From NCBI GenBank assembly GCA_024449915.1, contig JAMZAV010000445.1, forward strand, positions 806,001 through 870,000: a DNA stretch of 64,000 nt, in the 5' to 3' direction. The DNA comes from Sweltsa coloradensis. Taxonomy: Eukaryota; Arthropoda; Insecta; Plecoptera; Chloroperlidae. A program made the translations under genes and the position numbers. This document shows, in pieces, positions 51,487 to 64,000 of the stretch. A model generated the notes under the pieces. That model searched no databases. It saw only the letters and a list, made by a program, of their open reading frames with translations, and had not been told where the DNA came from. The stretch's first letter is position 1. Each line of letters starts with the position of its first letter.

Positions 51487-51568
51487 TTTTACGCTAAAAA
51501 TAAAAATAAGCGAGCAGCAGAATGAAAAACGTGTAAATTTTTCTCTGTATCGTAAAGAATGTGGTGTG

Positions 51569-51586
51569 TTTGGTGGAGGTGCCGGG
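51569..51586 (+). repeat. Solitary copy of the motif
   Basis: A perfect TTTGGTGGAGGTGCCGGG lies about 85 bp after the 21-bp minisatellite. Confidence 0.85.
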
Positions 51587-51812
51587 TCTCTCACCTCGAA
51601 GTGCATGGAACGATGCAGTTGGGTGTGGCACCTGCATAGCATGCACTGTCTGGCTGGCTGTCTGTCTGTCGCATGCTAAACAACAGTCTGGTCTCCTAAA
51701 ATCAAGGTGACCGAGTAGGATATTAAAGCCAGGGATACAATGACTTGGGCAATCGTGTGGCTATGCACACAGCGCACACTCTGTAGGTAGACATGACAGC
51801 TCCCTCGTGGGG

Positions 51813-51815
<3 letters not shown>

Positions 51816-51896
<81 letters not shown>
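51816..51896. repeat. (CT)n microsatellite
   Basis: About 40 CT units with one break at 51880. Confidence 0.97.
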
Positions 51897-53616
51897 CTCA
51901 CACGTGCACTTATACAAGATGCGCACTCTTAGCATGAGAGCTACATTCTTTCCGAATATCTTTATTCAATACAGCCAAACATCAAACCACAAACACACAG
52001 CCAGCAAGAACAGCCAATCTCCACTTGAAAGGGGATTGAACGAACACAGGTCTCCTGCTTTTTGGGCGAACACCTCATATATTTTGAAAGCAAGATACTT
52101 GTCGTAATGTGGGTTAATAAACATTTTCTGAATGCTAAGAAATTTGTATTTTTTTTCCTCAATTAATTCATAACTGAAAACATAACATGAATATCAATCA
52201 AACAGCAAAAAAAGGACTCTTAACCTTATCGTATTGACTCACCACGTTTACTGACCATTACAAACATTTTATTATTTTTATTTACCGTCATTTGATCGTC
52301 GTTTTTTAAACCGTTTCTTCTACACAATTAATTACTATGCCTAAAGATAAATCACTTTAGCGACCGATTATGGACATAAAATGAATAAAACTCCATTACC
52401 CCCACGTATTTCCAATAAAAACAAAACATATCACGCCCATTCCCGGTTGTCAGCCCGCGCTACGCAATGCTCTCGGCAATATATTTCACGCTACAACGAG
52501 CAACACGGGTAGCCGGGTGGCCACAAACCCATAGCATACATTTCTCAGCAATACATTAACCGCGCCGTTTACGTTTTTTACGAATAAAAGTGTAAATTAT
52601 TTTAATTGCGGATAGAACCATTACACAAGTGCGTTACCTAAACAATACTGTGGCACCCATGCACCGTTCCATTTAGGAAGTATGTAATTACGCGTAAGGA
52701 ATAATTAATAAAATAATTGGAAAGCTCGAGATTACGTAGTAATTACAGTGAACTGCGCGGGGAACGTTTACGACAACAAAGGCGTCGAGGAAAGACGATT
52801 AGGCTGTAAAATTACCTTCAGAGCAATTTTAAATTTAATGTGTTATACTCGCTAACTAACTAACTCGCTCGCACAAGCCAGACTTATCAATCACGGGTCG
52901 TGTTTCGGGAGTGTTCGCCTCGCCCCGCGTCGTCTCGCATAGCGCTCGGTCTAATCCGTCAAGAGACTGAGAGATGTGTCTTACAGTCTCTGTGCAGGGT
53001 GTAGCGAGAGGTGAGAACAGAGAGGGAAATTAACATTAGGAAATGATACTTGGAGAGAGTATTAAATAATTATTCAGTGGAGTTCAAGAACGTCTGTTGC
53101 ATCGAATGCACTTTTGAGGGTCCACGTCGATATTAATAAATTTTAGATGCCGGTGAAACGTGACCAACCAGCGGTTCTGATTTTAAATACTAACTACTGG
53201 TTGGCCAATAATTGCTTCCTCTTAGACCTATACAACCCACTTTCCGTTAAAAAGATTGTGAACCAGCCTAAATAATAAATACAATTGTGTTTACAGTCAA
53301 CAAAGTTCGCACTCATATCAAAGTAACCCAACGGTTTTTCAGAGGTTCCGTCCTCAGTAAACCAAAATGGCGACAAAGGCCTAAATATAGATGTACCTAT
53401 AGAATCACATTCGTTCTCCAATAGCTGAATATACTCTTGATAACCCAAGAATAATATTTATCTCTCTTGAAATTATAATTTGGTTGGTTGTGGTGTTTGA
53501 CGATCGTTTTATCTTTCACATTAAGAATTAAGATGAAATCGAAGGTCTAAAGACAACATACAGAAACTCCATTTTTGATATGGGATTCTAACCTAGGTCC
53601 AACAGAGCATAAACCA
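51897..53616. other. Non-coding
   Basis: A diverged SINE-like B box (minus) may occur near 52040. 52560-52860 has a dense mix of TAATTA/TTTACG sites in otherwise unique sequence and could be regulatory, by inference only. No supported exon. Confidence 0.3.
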
Positions 53617-53903
53617 ATAGAGGTAGGAACAAAGTGAAGGACGTAGCCCACAGTGGCGGACCATTATAGGTAGGCAACGAAGTGAAGGAATAGCCCACAG
53701 TGGCGGACCATTATAGGTAGGCAACGAGTGAAGTACGTAGCCCACAGTGGCGGACCATAGAGGTAGGCAACGAAGTGGAGGACGTAGCCCACAGTGGCGG
53801 ACCATAGAGGTAGGCAACGAAGTGAAGGAATAGCCCACAGTGGCGGACCATAGAGGTAGGCAACAAAGTGGAGGACGTAGCCCCCAGCACAGTGGCGGAC
53901 CTG
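53617..53903. repeat. 47-bp minisatellite, six units
   Basis: TAGCCCACAGTGGCGGACCA, then a GAGGTAGGCAACGAAGTG-type tail, repeats at 47-bp spacing (CAGTGGCGGA at 53651, 53698, 53745, 53792 and 53838). Two unit types (GACGTAGCC and GAATAGCC) are interleaved. Confidence 0.95.
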
Positions 53904-55361
53904 TCTGGCGTGAGTCTGTCTGTCAGCTAGCTCCAGTGTAGAGGTCCATGTGGTAGCGACGATCAATACACTCGCTAGACTCCTCGTGTTGCACTGGGCT
54001 AGCAGAGAGAAAGTGTCTGTCTGTCTGTCTAGCCTTAGCTTACTCTCGCAAGGAGGGTCACCGAGACGACGGCACGTAGCCTCCTCCCGTCGAGAACACA
54101 GGTTCTACCGGAGATGTTACACATGACGGAACCTCCCGAACAAATCACATCATAAGGGCCTTAGTTTACTTGCCCAGCTAAACCTTGCATTATAGAAGTG
54201 ATTCAAGGTACATACTTAAGAGTGAAGGTGGAAATGATTGAAACAAAAATTGGTACTATGGTCTTCATTAAATAAATCAAATGCATTCGAATAAAAAGTC
54301 AACCCACTCAACATAACTGATTCCCAGGCTTAATTTATTCTAATTCAGCATTATCGTAAAGGTTTTAGGGGTGCAGGGTGACTGGTGGGTGGCTTTCTTT
54401 TACCATTTTGCTATATTTATTGAAATTATATTGTTTTACAGAAAACAAACAATACATTATTTTTTTTGTTCAAAAAGGTCTTCCTTCGTCACAGTTCTAT
54501 AACGGATTGAAGGCAAATAAATGTAACGATTATTTTGTTTCAAAATTCACACCAATACTACCTCAATTCGATACGAAATCTTTCAAGTTAAACATATAAT
54601 TTTTTATTTCCTCGACATTTTGTTCATATCGCAGCGAACGTCAGTAACTTTATAAAAATATTGAACAACGCAGCTTTTTATTTACTGCCGTAATTCATTT
54701 TCTTTATCATCCCATTATCTTAAAAGTTGACGCGTTACCCCCCCCCCTGCCATAAAACACTAGAAAACAATCGACGCCTGCGCACGTGTGGGTGACATAA
54801 AGTCGTCAAGAAGGGCACATAACAAATGTCCTCCCTCCCCGTCGACCAATAAACTTCACATTTCATTCACCTTCACTTTCCTGTATACTTTACGACTCGG
54901 CGAAAGCAATATTTTTACGCGCCACTCTATTGTGACTCGGTATTTCAGCCCTACTAGTACAATATCTTGCCTACAAAACAGCACCCCTGTTTTTGCTCAT
55001 GCCGGACGATGTATATATGCGCGCACGTTAGCCCTCTAGCTTTCTGTTTTTGTTGGCGTTTTGTATTTTGTCCGATGATTCATTTAGTTTTTGCCTGTTG
55101 TCCGACAAGGAAAGTTCTTGCCCGCTGTGTTATGTAGCCTACAACACAATGGACGGAACACTTTTCACTCGAGAAAGACGGAAAGACAGGAGACTGCCGG
55201 ACTAGGCATGGTTGCAGATATAGACCCACTCATTCGCCGTTCAATAACTTGGATCTTACGGCCATAGAAGTAAACTAAACATGTTTATTTGAATACCACA
55301 AGTAACATGAACTTCTAATAAAAAACTTTCGAAATTTAATACAATCCAGAAATTAAGAATT
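53904..55361. other. Non-coding
   Basis: A short (GTCT)n at 54016-54031 and a C run at 54739. No supported exon or element. Confidence 0.4.
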
Positions 55362-55440
55362 CCAGCTTGACCGGGGATCGAACCCGGGTCTTCTCTTGCC
55401 GACCGGACACATTAACTACTACATAGACTACCGAGAAGGT
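55362..55440 (-). repeat. tRNA-derived SINE copy
   Basis: The minus strand reads GACCCGGGTTCGATCCCCGG, a perfect B box, with TAGTAGTTAATGTG upstream as a weak A box. CCAGAAATTAAG beyond the B box matches the copy at 25.18 kb. Confidence 0.6.
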
Positions 55441-56461
55441 AACTTTATAACTTCTAAGTTTTAAAAAAAGGATCACATACACACTAAATTTGCTATTTTA
55501 GGGGACCCACTCCTTGTTTTCTTCAAGCAGATGCTAAATGACAGCCTCAAGAGCAATCGTAAGAATCTGCTTGAGGAAGGCCATGGAGTGGAAGCTGGGA
55601 TCGAAAATTTGCAATTTAGCAAGTATGTGACCAAGTCATTTGTTTTACAAGTGAGTTATAACTTCTCAGCTGGTGAATTTAATCATATCCACATAACGGT
55701 GGATCAATTCCACCTACGAGAGAGTTTCCCGACTAACCAAAACGAGAAATTCTTCGGAATGTAATAAAACGTATATTTTATTAAATTACCCAAAGGCTGT
55801 TTATTCAGACTTTGAGAATAATGTAATATACATTTAATAAGAGATTTGTCCCGAAAAGCGCAATATCGGCACCGGGACTAGCAGACGATGCGGACGGAGT
55901 AGCAGTGAGATTGGAATAGGGAGCCAATAATCCAGGATATGGCTTTATTGGATAAGGAGAAATGAAAAGACTTACGAAGAAAGAGCTTATTGAACGGGGG
56001 TCTACTTCAAACCATTCAGCAGGTTAATAACACAGGGGAAATATTATGATATATTACGCAATATCCAGTAAATTAAATTATCTGGTGTCAAGTCGAAAAA
56101 TTAATACTCTCATTTCTGGATTTTTTTATAAATTCCCCTCACGAGGATGATCCAGATTTATTAAAATATACCGGAAGTGAATTTAATAACCAACATATTA
56201 ATAAAAGCGTCGCCAAGGACGCTTGGGTTCATATCCGAATAATAGGCGTTGATTTTTATTTGCTTTCAGTCTTTCTCTTTGTCATTTCGTCTACATGGGA
56301 CTGACTGGATCAGCCAGTAAGAATACACCTTGGCACAGCTGGGGTTACGAAAAACTAAGTTGATAACAACTAATACATTCTGGCTGTATAGAAATACCGA
56401 TGTCTTTAAACTATTTATGCAATAATTTAGAAATATCAACACTATCAGCATATTTACATTG
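55441..56461. other. Non-coding
   Basis: A 77-codon plus frame at 55531-55764 begins in sequence that itself resembles a SINE, and has no splice support. Nothing else was recognised. Confidence 0.35.
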
Positions 56462-56532
56462 ATAGGATAGCTCTTGTTAGCGAGTGAAACATATTCGGAA
56501 GGCCACGGGTTCGATACCCCACATGGCAATAC
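56462..56532 (+). repeat. tRNA-like SINE fragment
   Basis: GGCCACGGGTTCGATACCCC is a good T-arm and B box; GGATAGCTCTTGTTAGCG upstream is A-box-like. No full cloverleaf forms. Confidence 0.5.
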
Positions 56533-57129
56533 ATCCAGGTAATCTTCTGTCAATAAGGACGTGCATTTGTTGCTTGCTCCTCAGCAAACACACGTCGCGC
56601 ACAGCGTTGCAACGTGCTCTGACCACACGTGGTGACGTCACTCTCCCGGATGTCCGGCAGCCACAGACAAACAAAACACTTTAGCAAACACACCGGTAGA
56701 TTGCAGACAGAAGCTTTGTGTTCCGGCTCGATGCTGAACGAAGATATCCCCACTCACTCACTTATCTGATGCTTGATTAATTGCCTGTTACTAATGCACT
56801 TCACCATTAGCTCGTCTCTTTATGCAGGTCGTAACTATGAATATTCTCATTACATCTCCGGTTTATTATTTATTGCACTTGAAAGTAGATGTAGAAACAT
56901 GCATCAAAATGCAAAGTAGTATTTTACACTTTTTTCTACAGAACTACGATCCAGCTGACAAGTTAAATTACGTACAACATGTTTGTTTCGCTGTAAATTA
57001 CCTCATAAAAAGGAAACACTATACCCTGAAAGGGAAAATTTTCCCCGGTGATCTACCTTTTAAAATATTTGGCAAGCCCCTGCTGCCAAGTTAAAATTTG
57101 TCGATCTACGCCAAACGTCTATAAAGTGA
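56533..57129. other. Non-coding
   Basis: Includes a perfect TGACGTCA at 56633-56640 next to CACGTGG. A 90-codon frame at 56822-57094 has no acceptor or known domain. Confidence 0.35.
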
Positions 57130-57610
57130 ACTACCCTCAAAATAATTGAAATCTTTCTTTCCCGTTCTAGTAAACGTGAGATAAAACTCGTGCGAAACCC
57201 CACCCCTTCATAATTGGGGTTTTCGCTTGTTTCGTTATAGTGAAAAAATTATTCTTTTCTTGTGAGTAAACCCTACCCTCACATAATTGTAAATCTTTTT
57301 CATCCCGTTCTAGTAAACGTGCTATTTAATCGGGCGAAAACCTCCCCCCTTGCATTTTTGTAGCTTTTTTAGCCCGCTTTAATAGTCAAACATACACTTT
57401 TTTTTGTGTTTTGAATACCCCACAAAAAATTGAAAATTCCGTTCATCCTTCTAGAAAAACGTGTTTTTTTTAACGGGGGGCGAAACCCTCCCCTTAATTA
57501 TTTAGATTGTTATTTTTCCGTTACCCGTCAAATTTTAAACTTTTTTTTTGTGGGGCGAACGACACTCAAATTTGTAAATCGTTCGTTACTTTTTTAGAAA
57601 AACTGTTAGT
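57130..57610. repeat. Blurred tandem repeat, unit about 71 bp
   Basis: About seven units with CCCTCACATAATTGTAAATC and CCCGTTCTAGTAAACGTG recur at about 71-bp spacing (TAAACGTG at 57171 and 57313). Units differ mainly in homopolymer lengths. Confidence 0.7.
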
Positions 57611-57989
57611 GTATTGGGTTATACACCATGAATAACGAGATTTTTGGTTACGTTTTCGAAAAAATTTTTTCACGTATATTATTTATAAACTACCCCTATC
57701 AAATTGAAAAGTTTCTGGTTTGCTTTGGGTTTATTGTTCTTTTCTTTATGAGAAAACAAACCCATAAAACATAATGACATATCGTATGGTTTTTTTTAAA
57801 GAAAATTTTTTCACCTTAGGGGTGAGAAAAAACTACTATCACATAATGATGGATCGTTGGGGTTTTTTTTTTTTGTAAAATTTTTATTTTTATTTTAAAG
57901 AAACATTTTTTTTGCTAATAGGGGTTTTTTTTTGGGGTTATTGTAGGAAATGTTTCATTTATAGGGGTGAGCGATATACTTCACACGGG
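57611..57989. other. Homopolymer-rich, unassigned
   Basis: Dense T, A and G runs; no unit or gene could be resolved. Confidence 0.4.
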
Positions 57990-58740
57990 GGGGGAAATTT
58001 GGGTGGATTCTTTTTGGATCGAAAATTAGTTTTTTTCCTCTAAAACAAAGTTAAAGTAATGAATTTAAAATTATTCAACAAAGATGTTTGGGCAGTCCCC
58101 CATCCATGTCGCTTGAAAAAATTCTGGCGAAAACGGGGATTAAATTTGGCATAGTAAAAAAAGGGTTTTTTTCCCCCATCTAAAACAAATTTAAAAGTAA
58201 TGAAGTTAAAATTATTCACAAGAGTTTAGCAGTCACCCATCGATGTGTTAAAATAGTCTGGCGAGAACTGGTGGATTCAATTTGGCATAGTAATAAGTTT
58301 TTTTTCCCCATCTAAAAAAAGTTGAAGTAATGTATTTAAAAATTTTCAACTAAAATGATTAGCAGTCACCCATCGTTTCTGCTTAAATATCTGGCGAGAA
58401 CTGGGGGGGTTTTTCAATTTGGCATAGTAATAATTTTTTTTCCATCAAAAACAAATTTTTAAGAAATAAATTTTAAAATTATTCAACTAAGTTGTTTGGG
58501 AAATTCACCAAATCGATGTTTGAAAAGTCTGGTGAGAACAGGTGGATTAAATTTGGCACAATAATAATTTGTTTTCATTTTAAAAAAAAGTTGGAGTAAT
58601 AAAGCTAAAATTATTCAAAAAATATGTTTAGCAGCCCCAAACCCAATGTTGCTTAAATATTTTTGGCGAAAAACTGGTGGATTAAATTTAGAATAGAAAT
58701 TGCGCATGTTTTTGTACATCTGAAACGAAGACGAAATTAT
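57990..58740. repeat. Blurred tandem repeat, unit about 134 bp
   Basis: Five to six units contain GCAGTCACCCATCGATGT, CTGGCGAGAACTGGTGGATT and AATTTGGCATAGTAATAA; CTGGCG or equivalent occurs at 58124, 58258, 58391, 58529 and 58663. Differences are dominated by run-length changes. Confidence 0.85.
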
Positions 58741-61700
58741 CTAGCAAAAATATCAAGGGAAGAAAGCTCAGTTTATCTCCCCAACCCAAAAACCTGCCCC
58801 CCCGATGATGAAAATACAGGTGTTTTCCCGTCCAGCAGCTCCGGGGGTTTCGAGTTGCCCCTGAAAGAAAAAAAATTTTTCATAATTATTGATTATCATG
58901 TAACTTAGGGAGATGTCAGTAGATCTCGGATTATCTGCTAAAAAATGAGATGAAAAAATAACCACATTATAAAAGGGCAGCAAAAAGTGAGAAAAACTTT
59001 GTCCTTTTGAAATTTTGGGGGGTGAATAAAACTTTTCTCAAAAGGGAAACCCTGCCACTGCCAAGCAAACCCCCCCTCGCGCGAATCCTCTCTTTTTGTG
59101 TAAGGGTTTTTACGGACGGTTTGCAGAATGCAGATTTTTTCGGCTAAAGGGCTTTGGTATTTATTACCTTGGGGGAAAGCGGGTTGGGCTAGATGTTCCA
59201 CCAGTGTACTGGGGTTTCCTCGAAACTAGGAACAAGAGTTGGGTTGTTGAAAACGATGGGGTTTATTTTCCCTTTTTCATGAAATCTGAGCTTAGATACA
59301 TTACAATTTTAAACTAATTTCTCGATTTGGTTAATCGGGAAAACACTCCCCGGGGGTTGAAATTTGTTGTGGGGAAAATTGTGTAACAATTAACAACAAA
59401 ATTAGGGAATTTTTTTTGGCAATTCTCGTTTATCACACCCTGAAAAATATAAAAACATTAACCAAATTCCCTTTGGGCTTTTTTTTTAAAAATTTAAACC
59501 CACGAATACATAATACGGTAACATAGCCCTGAGTTTTAAAAATTTATTGATTCTCTTTTATTTCATAATACGGAAATTTGGTAAATTCACTTCATATTCT
59601 AAAGAAAAATTTTAATTTTTATGGGAATTAAACGACCAAAGTAGTATTTGTGATTACGGTCAATTAAAAAATTCACGTTTTTTTACTCCACCTGTAATGG
59701 CGAAACAATAAAATATTTTCCAAACCCGAGTGACCCTTTTTATTTCCCAAAATTTAAAATCGCAATTTTTGTTTGCTTCAAATATTTTAAAAGTTTGGAT
59801 TTCTATTTCTTTTTTTTTCGATAAAAATGTCCCCCCTTTTTTTTGAATTATTTCTCGAAGTAGCTAAAAAACTTTTTTACTATGAGTCCTCCTAAACCAA
59901 AAAAAATCTTTCATATATTGTTGATCAAATGGGCCAAAATTTTGGGAAAAAAAAAATGTGTAAATGTTAAAAAAACTAAAATTATTCGATATGTACGACT
60001 GCACATTTTTTTGGGTTTTTCGGGGGGAAGCCCCGTTCTAGTTTTTATTATGACTTCAAAAATTCGTCCAGTCTAACAAGAACTATTTGAAAAAATATAT
60101 AATGGATATAAACAGAAACCTTTTTGCACGATTTTGATTAAAAAATGAAAATTTGTTTTTCTTCCTTTAGGACGTTTTGGGAAAGGGGGGCATGTTTTGT
60201 TTTAAATTAGTCGAGTTAAAAATTTAAAACATTTTTTTCTCATTGGGGGTTTTAAAACTACTGAAAGAATAATCCTTTTTGGGTTGTACTAAATACCAAA
60301 AAGAATGTGATTCCAACTATACTGGGAAATTTTGGGGGCAGAAGGCAAATAAAGTCCCCCAAATCAAATCCAAACCAAAAACCTTTTCGCCCTTCACCCA
60401 TACCTTTTTCTTCCCCGTCTACTTAGGCAGCTTGCAGGACTAATATGCGTTTTTCATGATCATTTCATGAAAGAACCGAAAGGAAAAGTAATGAAATTTT
60501 AGCTTTAAAGATTTAATGCGATTATTGATAAAAAAGAAAAGGGCCCTTTGGAAAAACACGTATTTTTTTTCTCGTTACCGTTTTTTTCTTGGGTTTTTCC
60601 CAAAAAACGAATTCCCCAATACAACACCCATAGTTTTTAAATTTTTAAATAAAATGAATTTTTTTTGTTCATTTTTTTTGTAAAAGCAGTGAGAAAATGT
60701 GGTTTGTGCAGTGTATGTGTGAGTGCGGGGAAAGGGGTTTCAGGAAGAAAAAGGGTGGGAAAAGGAAAATTTTAAAAAAGGATGATTTTGAAATTTTTTA
60801 AAAAGTATTAAAAAAATTTCCGTTTTAAAAACTTAAAATTCATTGTGAAAACAGGTCAAGTTTCATGAAATGAAGTACCTTCATATTGGAAAGAAATTCA
60901 AAAATAAAAATAATCCTTCGATTTCCTAGATGCAAGATTATAAAAAACTGTTGGGATGGTTTAAAACCCAGAACATGTTTTTTATTCCCAAAACGGGGTT
61001 TTTTGCAAAAAAAAGTAAACTATCTTATTTAAATTTTTTAAAAACAAGCCGTCACATTGATTAACGATGACACTTTTTTTAACAGGTAGGTAAAATTTAA
61101 ATACAATTTTTTGTACAGTCCCAAATGTTAGTGTTCCCTTTTTTTTGGACAAAATTTAAGGGTTAAAAATTTAAAAAATATTATATTTTGGTAATATTAG
61201 AAAAAAATCGGGGTTGGGGGGGGGTTTAAAAACAAAATTAAAACACATTTGTCTTCCAAAAAAAAATTTGATACCACCTATATAAAATGAGAAACATTTA
61301 AAAAAAAAGTTTTTTTTTAAAAAAACTGGTTCAAATTTAGGTCAAAACAAAAACGTATCTCCAAAGGCTGGGAAACCCCCCGCTTTGGGGCTATCATAAA
61401 GGTAGGGCCTCTTTTTCAGGAAAATTTATGAAAGATTTTTTTTCCCAAACGGGACAGTTTGTGGAATAAAATTTTTTGGGTTTTTTTAACATCAAAAAAA
61501 CCTATAGCATAAAAATTTTTAAAGGGAAATTGTTTTCACTTGGGACTAAGAATGATCTTTTAAAGATTTGATAGTGCGAACCTAAAACTGTCCCAACGCA
61601 AGGAAAAAATATAGGGTTTTTTGTTTGTGTGTGTTTTTTATAAATCCGATTTTAAAAAACTGATACTTCGATTCTGATCGGGTTGGCCCCATTGCAAAAG

Positions 61701-62006
61701 TCGAAGTTAACCTGCTGCGTTTTTAAAAAAAATAATATTCAAAAAATAAAATAAAAATTTATCATGGGGAAATTTCTTGTTTTCGTTTTTTTTTTTATTT
61801 ACTTTTAATTTTTAAATTAAAATTCCCCCGGGGGCCTTTAAAAAATATAACCTTGTATCTGCGCGTTTTAAATTTAAATATCGAAGAAAAAGCATCTCAT
61901 GATAAAAAGCACTAAATTTAGTATGGTTTTTAAGTCATTCTTTTTGTCGCCTTTGCGAAAACAAAAAAATATCATAGAAATATCGTTTTTTTTTTAAAAA
62001 GAAAAT
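58741..62006. other. Homopolymer-inflated low-quality-looking sequence
   Basis: Runs of three to nine identical bases occur almost continuously for A, T, G and C alike. Frames are shattered, no element ends can be aligned, and no gene is supportable. This is better read as uncorrected consensus than as genuine composition. Confidence 0.5.
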
Positions 62007-62720
62007 GCTGCCTGTGAATTTTCCGTAAAATGGGAGATTCTATTCTCCGTCCGCATTAACCCGTCTTTTTTAAGGACACACTATAGTACATAAGCCATTC
62101 ACTATTGTGACATTCTCATAGAAATATCGTTTTTTTAAAAATTATTGTGCAAAAAATTTGGTTCCTACATAATTGGGATTATCCGTACGCATAAATAGTA
62201 GTTTTTCAAGGGCACCATTAGTGAAAACAAACCCCTTTACATATACGTTATTTATCATAAAAATATAAAAGTTTTGATAATACGCTGCCTTCGAGTTTGG
62301 AAAAGTTTTGCATAATTGGGGGGATTCCCCCGGCCAAAGATAAATAGTAGTTTGAAACGACACGCAATAGTCATACCCGTTCACATGTAGGTGATTCCTT
62401 TATAAGGGTGTCCCTGTTTTTAAATTCGCTGCCTGCGAATTTTCCCTCCCCAAATGGGAGATCACCGGGCCACGATAAAAAAAAAGTTTTGAACGCACGC
62501 TATGTAACCCCCGCCGTTCACATCTAGATGATTCCCCAAAAAAAAAGTCCCTGTTATATACAATACGCTGCCCGCGAATTTACCCTCAAAAAATGGGGAA
62601 TTTACCGGCCGCGATAAATATATTTGCGGTAATATTTAAAGGGAAAATAGCCATTCTCCCAAAGTTGGGTTTTTTCGGAACTATAAATGCATTTGAACCC
62701 CTATTCTGCGAGTGAATGTT
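62007..62720. repeat. Blurred tandem repeat, unit about 140 bp
   Basis: Units with GCTGCCTGCGAATTTTCCCT, CCGGCCACGATAAATAGTAG and GTTCACATGTAGATGATTCC start at 62007, 62284, 62428 and 62567 (the first gap is two units). It is not the same unit as at 58 kb. Confidence 0.8.
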
Positions 62721-63420
62721 TTTCCCTTTCAAAAAAAGTAAATTCCCCCCGGCTTCTTAAAGGGAAATTTTTTTTTTAAGCTATGAAAAAATCCCCGGCT
62801 CAATTATTTTTAAATCATTTATAATTATTTGTTGTTTTGCCCTGTATTTTAAAAATCGGGAAAATGATTCGTGAATATATAAAAAGGTATTTCTACCGTT
62901 TATTAGTCTCTGGAGACGACTTTTTTCCCTTTTCCCTAAAAAGTAATTGCGGCCCTCACATAATGGTAAAAATCCCCCCAAGATTTTTTTTACAGTGTAA
63001 AGATTGGAATTAAGATTTTGAATTACGCGCTCTGTAGAACACGTGACATTATATTACTGTAGTTCTTAGCAATAAAGGAACGGACATGCATTCGTCAAAA
63101 CACAACTCTACAAATACGAATTTATGTTATTTAATTTATCTATTTTAAGGGAAATCAAACAGCAAATTTCACCTACAAAGGTTAAATCCCACAAAAAGCA
63201 TAAGCTTTAACGCAAAGACAATCCTCAAAACAATTAACTATCCCGCCCCGATTAACATTCAATTTTTGACAAAGTCCCAAAAAAACCCAAAACCAAAAAA
63301 AAATCAAGTCCTTCTTTTAAAAAAACAATTTTCCCATAAAGAGTTTAGGCTCGTAGTAGGGAAAAAAAGATCCCCTGAGGGGCACGTGGCTTAAAAAAAG
63401 TCGATGGGGGGGGTTTTTTG
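62721..63420. other. Homopolymer-inflated, unassigned
   Basis: Continues the run-rich texture, ending sharply after a G7-T6-G3-T5 string near 63425. No feature. Confidence 0.4.
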
Positions 63421-64000
63421 GGTTTTTCACTTTTAATAATTCTGTAACAAAAAGGAACTCAAAGTAGTTCATAGATTGTAAATAAACTTAAAATATTTAT
63501 AAAGTATATGAAAGGGGAAGTGTAGTAGATAAAACGTGCCTATAAACGCATTAGACGGGGGGCGAGTACTCAATGACGATGATAATTAGTAACGAGGAGA
63601 AACGTCAAGTGGTATTTTATTATTGGCTGCAGGTTGCATTATTCACGTCCTGGGAGATAGCTGAGTACCCTCGTGAGCGGTGGGAGGTGCTTGAAATGCA
63701 TCTGGTTGGTAATGAATGGTAGGGTAGGCCTATCTGTTGAGCCATCGTCTGCCATACAGGTTTGCGCTACACTACACCACAGAACCTGGCTCGGGGTATC
63801 TAGATGGCACTGGCTAGTGGCTAGGCCATGGGTAGTGCTAATAGTCTAGGCCTAACCAGTAGTTGTTCGAAGACGGCCGGACAGAGCTTGAGGATTTTAT
63901 GTACTTTCGTAAAAAATAATAAATAAAGCAAATAATTGGTGTTTCTCATTAATTTTAAATCTAGACACAGCACTGACAATGTGGACGGGAAAGGCACACT
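63421..64000. other. Non-coding
   Basis: Normal-textured sequence resumes. No exon, RNA gene or repeat recognised. Confidence 0.4.

Noticed and set aside
56822..57094. 90-codon frame preceding the homopolymer-rich zone
   Set aside because: Protein-like in places, but no acceptor, donor or recognisable family, and it runs up to the unreliable sequence.

Overview
This window looks like nuclear DNA from an animal, probably an invertebrate. The evidence is one short spliced exon in more than 60 kb of AT-rich non-coding sequence, dense tetranucleotide, trinucleotide and dinucleotide microsatellites, tRNA-derived SINE-like pieces with pol III B boxes, non-autonomous hAT-like transposons with 8-bp target duplications, and many minisatellites. 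There are no operons, no long open frames, no rRNA and no intact tRNA. The phylum cannot be fixed from sequence alone; the repeat style fits molluscs, other lophotrochozoans or large-genome arthropods.

Coding content: only one stretch is convincing, a 186-bp (62-codon) exon on the minus strand at 293-478 with matching acceptor and donor. Its gene runs right to left, so if the neighbouring upstream exon is not in this window, the rest (479-64000) is intron and/or upstream flank of that gene. The other open frames are short, on both strands, often inside tandem repeats, and lack splice or composition support.

Layout: 1-960 exon, 41-bp minisatellite, SINE piece; 2.57-3.0 kb hAT-like element with perfect 8-bp duplication; 5.1-6.3 kb TAA microsatellite, GC-rich patch and 41-bp satellite (same family again at 20.3 kb); 7.3-7.7 kb small MITE and a CACC-rich repeat; 9.9-12.9 kb two related repeats ending in poly-G plus a shared motif, a 31-bp minisatellite and a 157-bp CAGA array; 13-26 kb mostly unique, with a CRE/E-box cluster at 19.2 kb; 26.75-28.43 kb six-copy 283-bp tandem array; 28.7 kb second hAT-like copy; 33.2-37.5 kb several tandem arrays, one made from the A-box half of a tRNA-like SINE, and a second hAT-like family; 41.9 kb possible LINE tail; 45.2-48.9 kb satellite of about 297 bp split by a 1.63-kb insertion that ends in a large foldback; 51-54 kb 21-bp, CT and 47-bp arrays; 57.1-63.4 kb a zone with abnormally long homopolymers in all four bases and blurred tandem repeats, probably uncorrected long-read consensus; 63.4-64 kb normal sequence.

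The most unusual signal is an 18-bp motif, TTTGGTGGAGGYGCCGGG, found about 20 times in both orientations and in several otherwise different contexts: inside the satellite, inside a hAT-like element, next to poly-G tracts, and alone. I do not recognise it as a named element.
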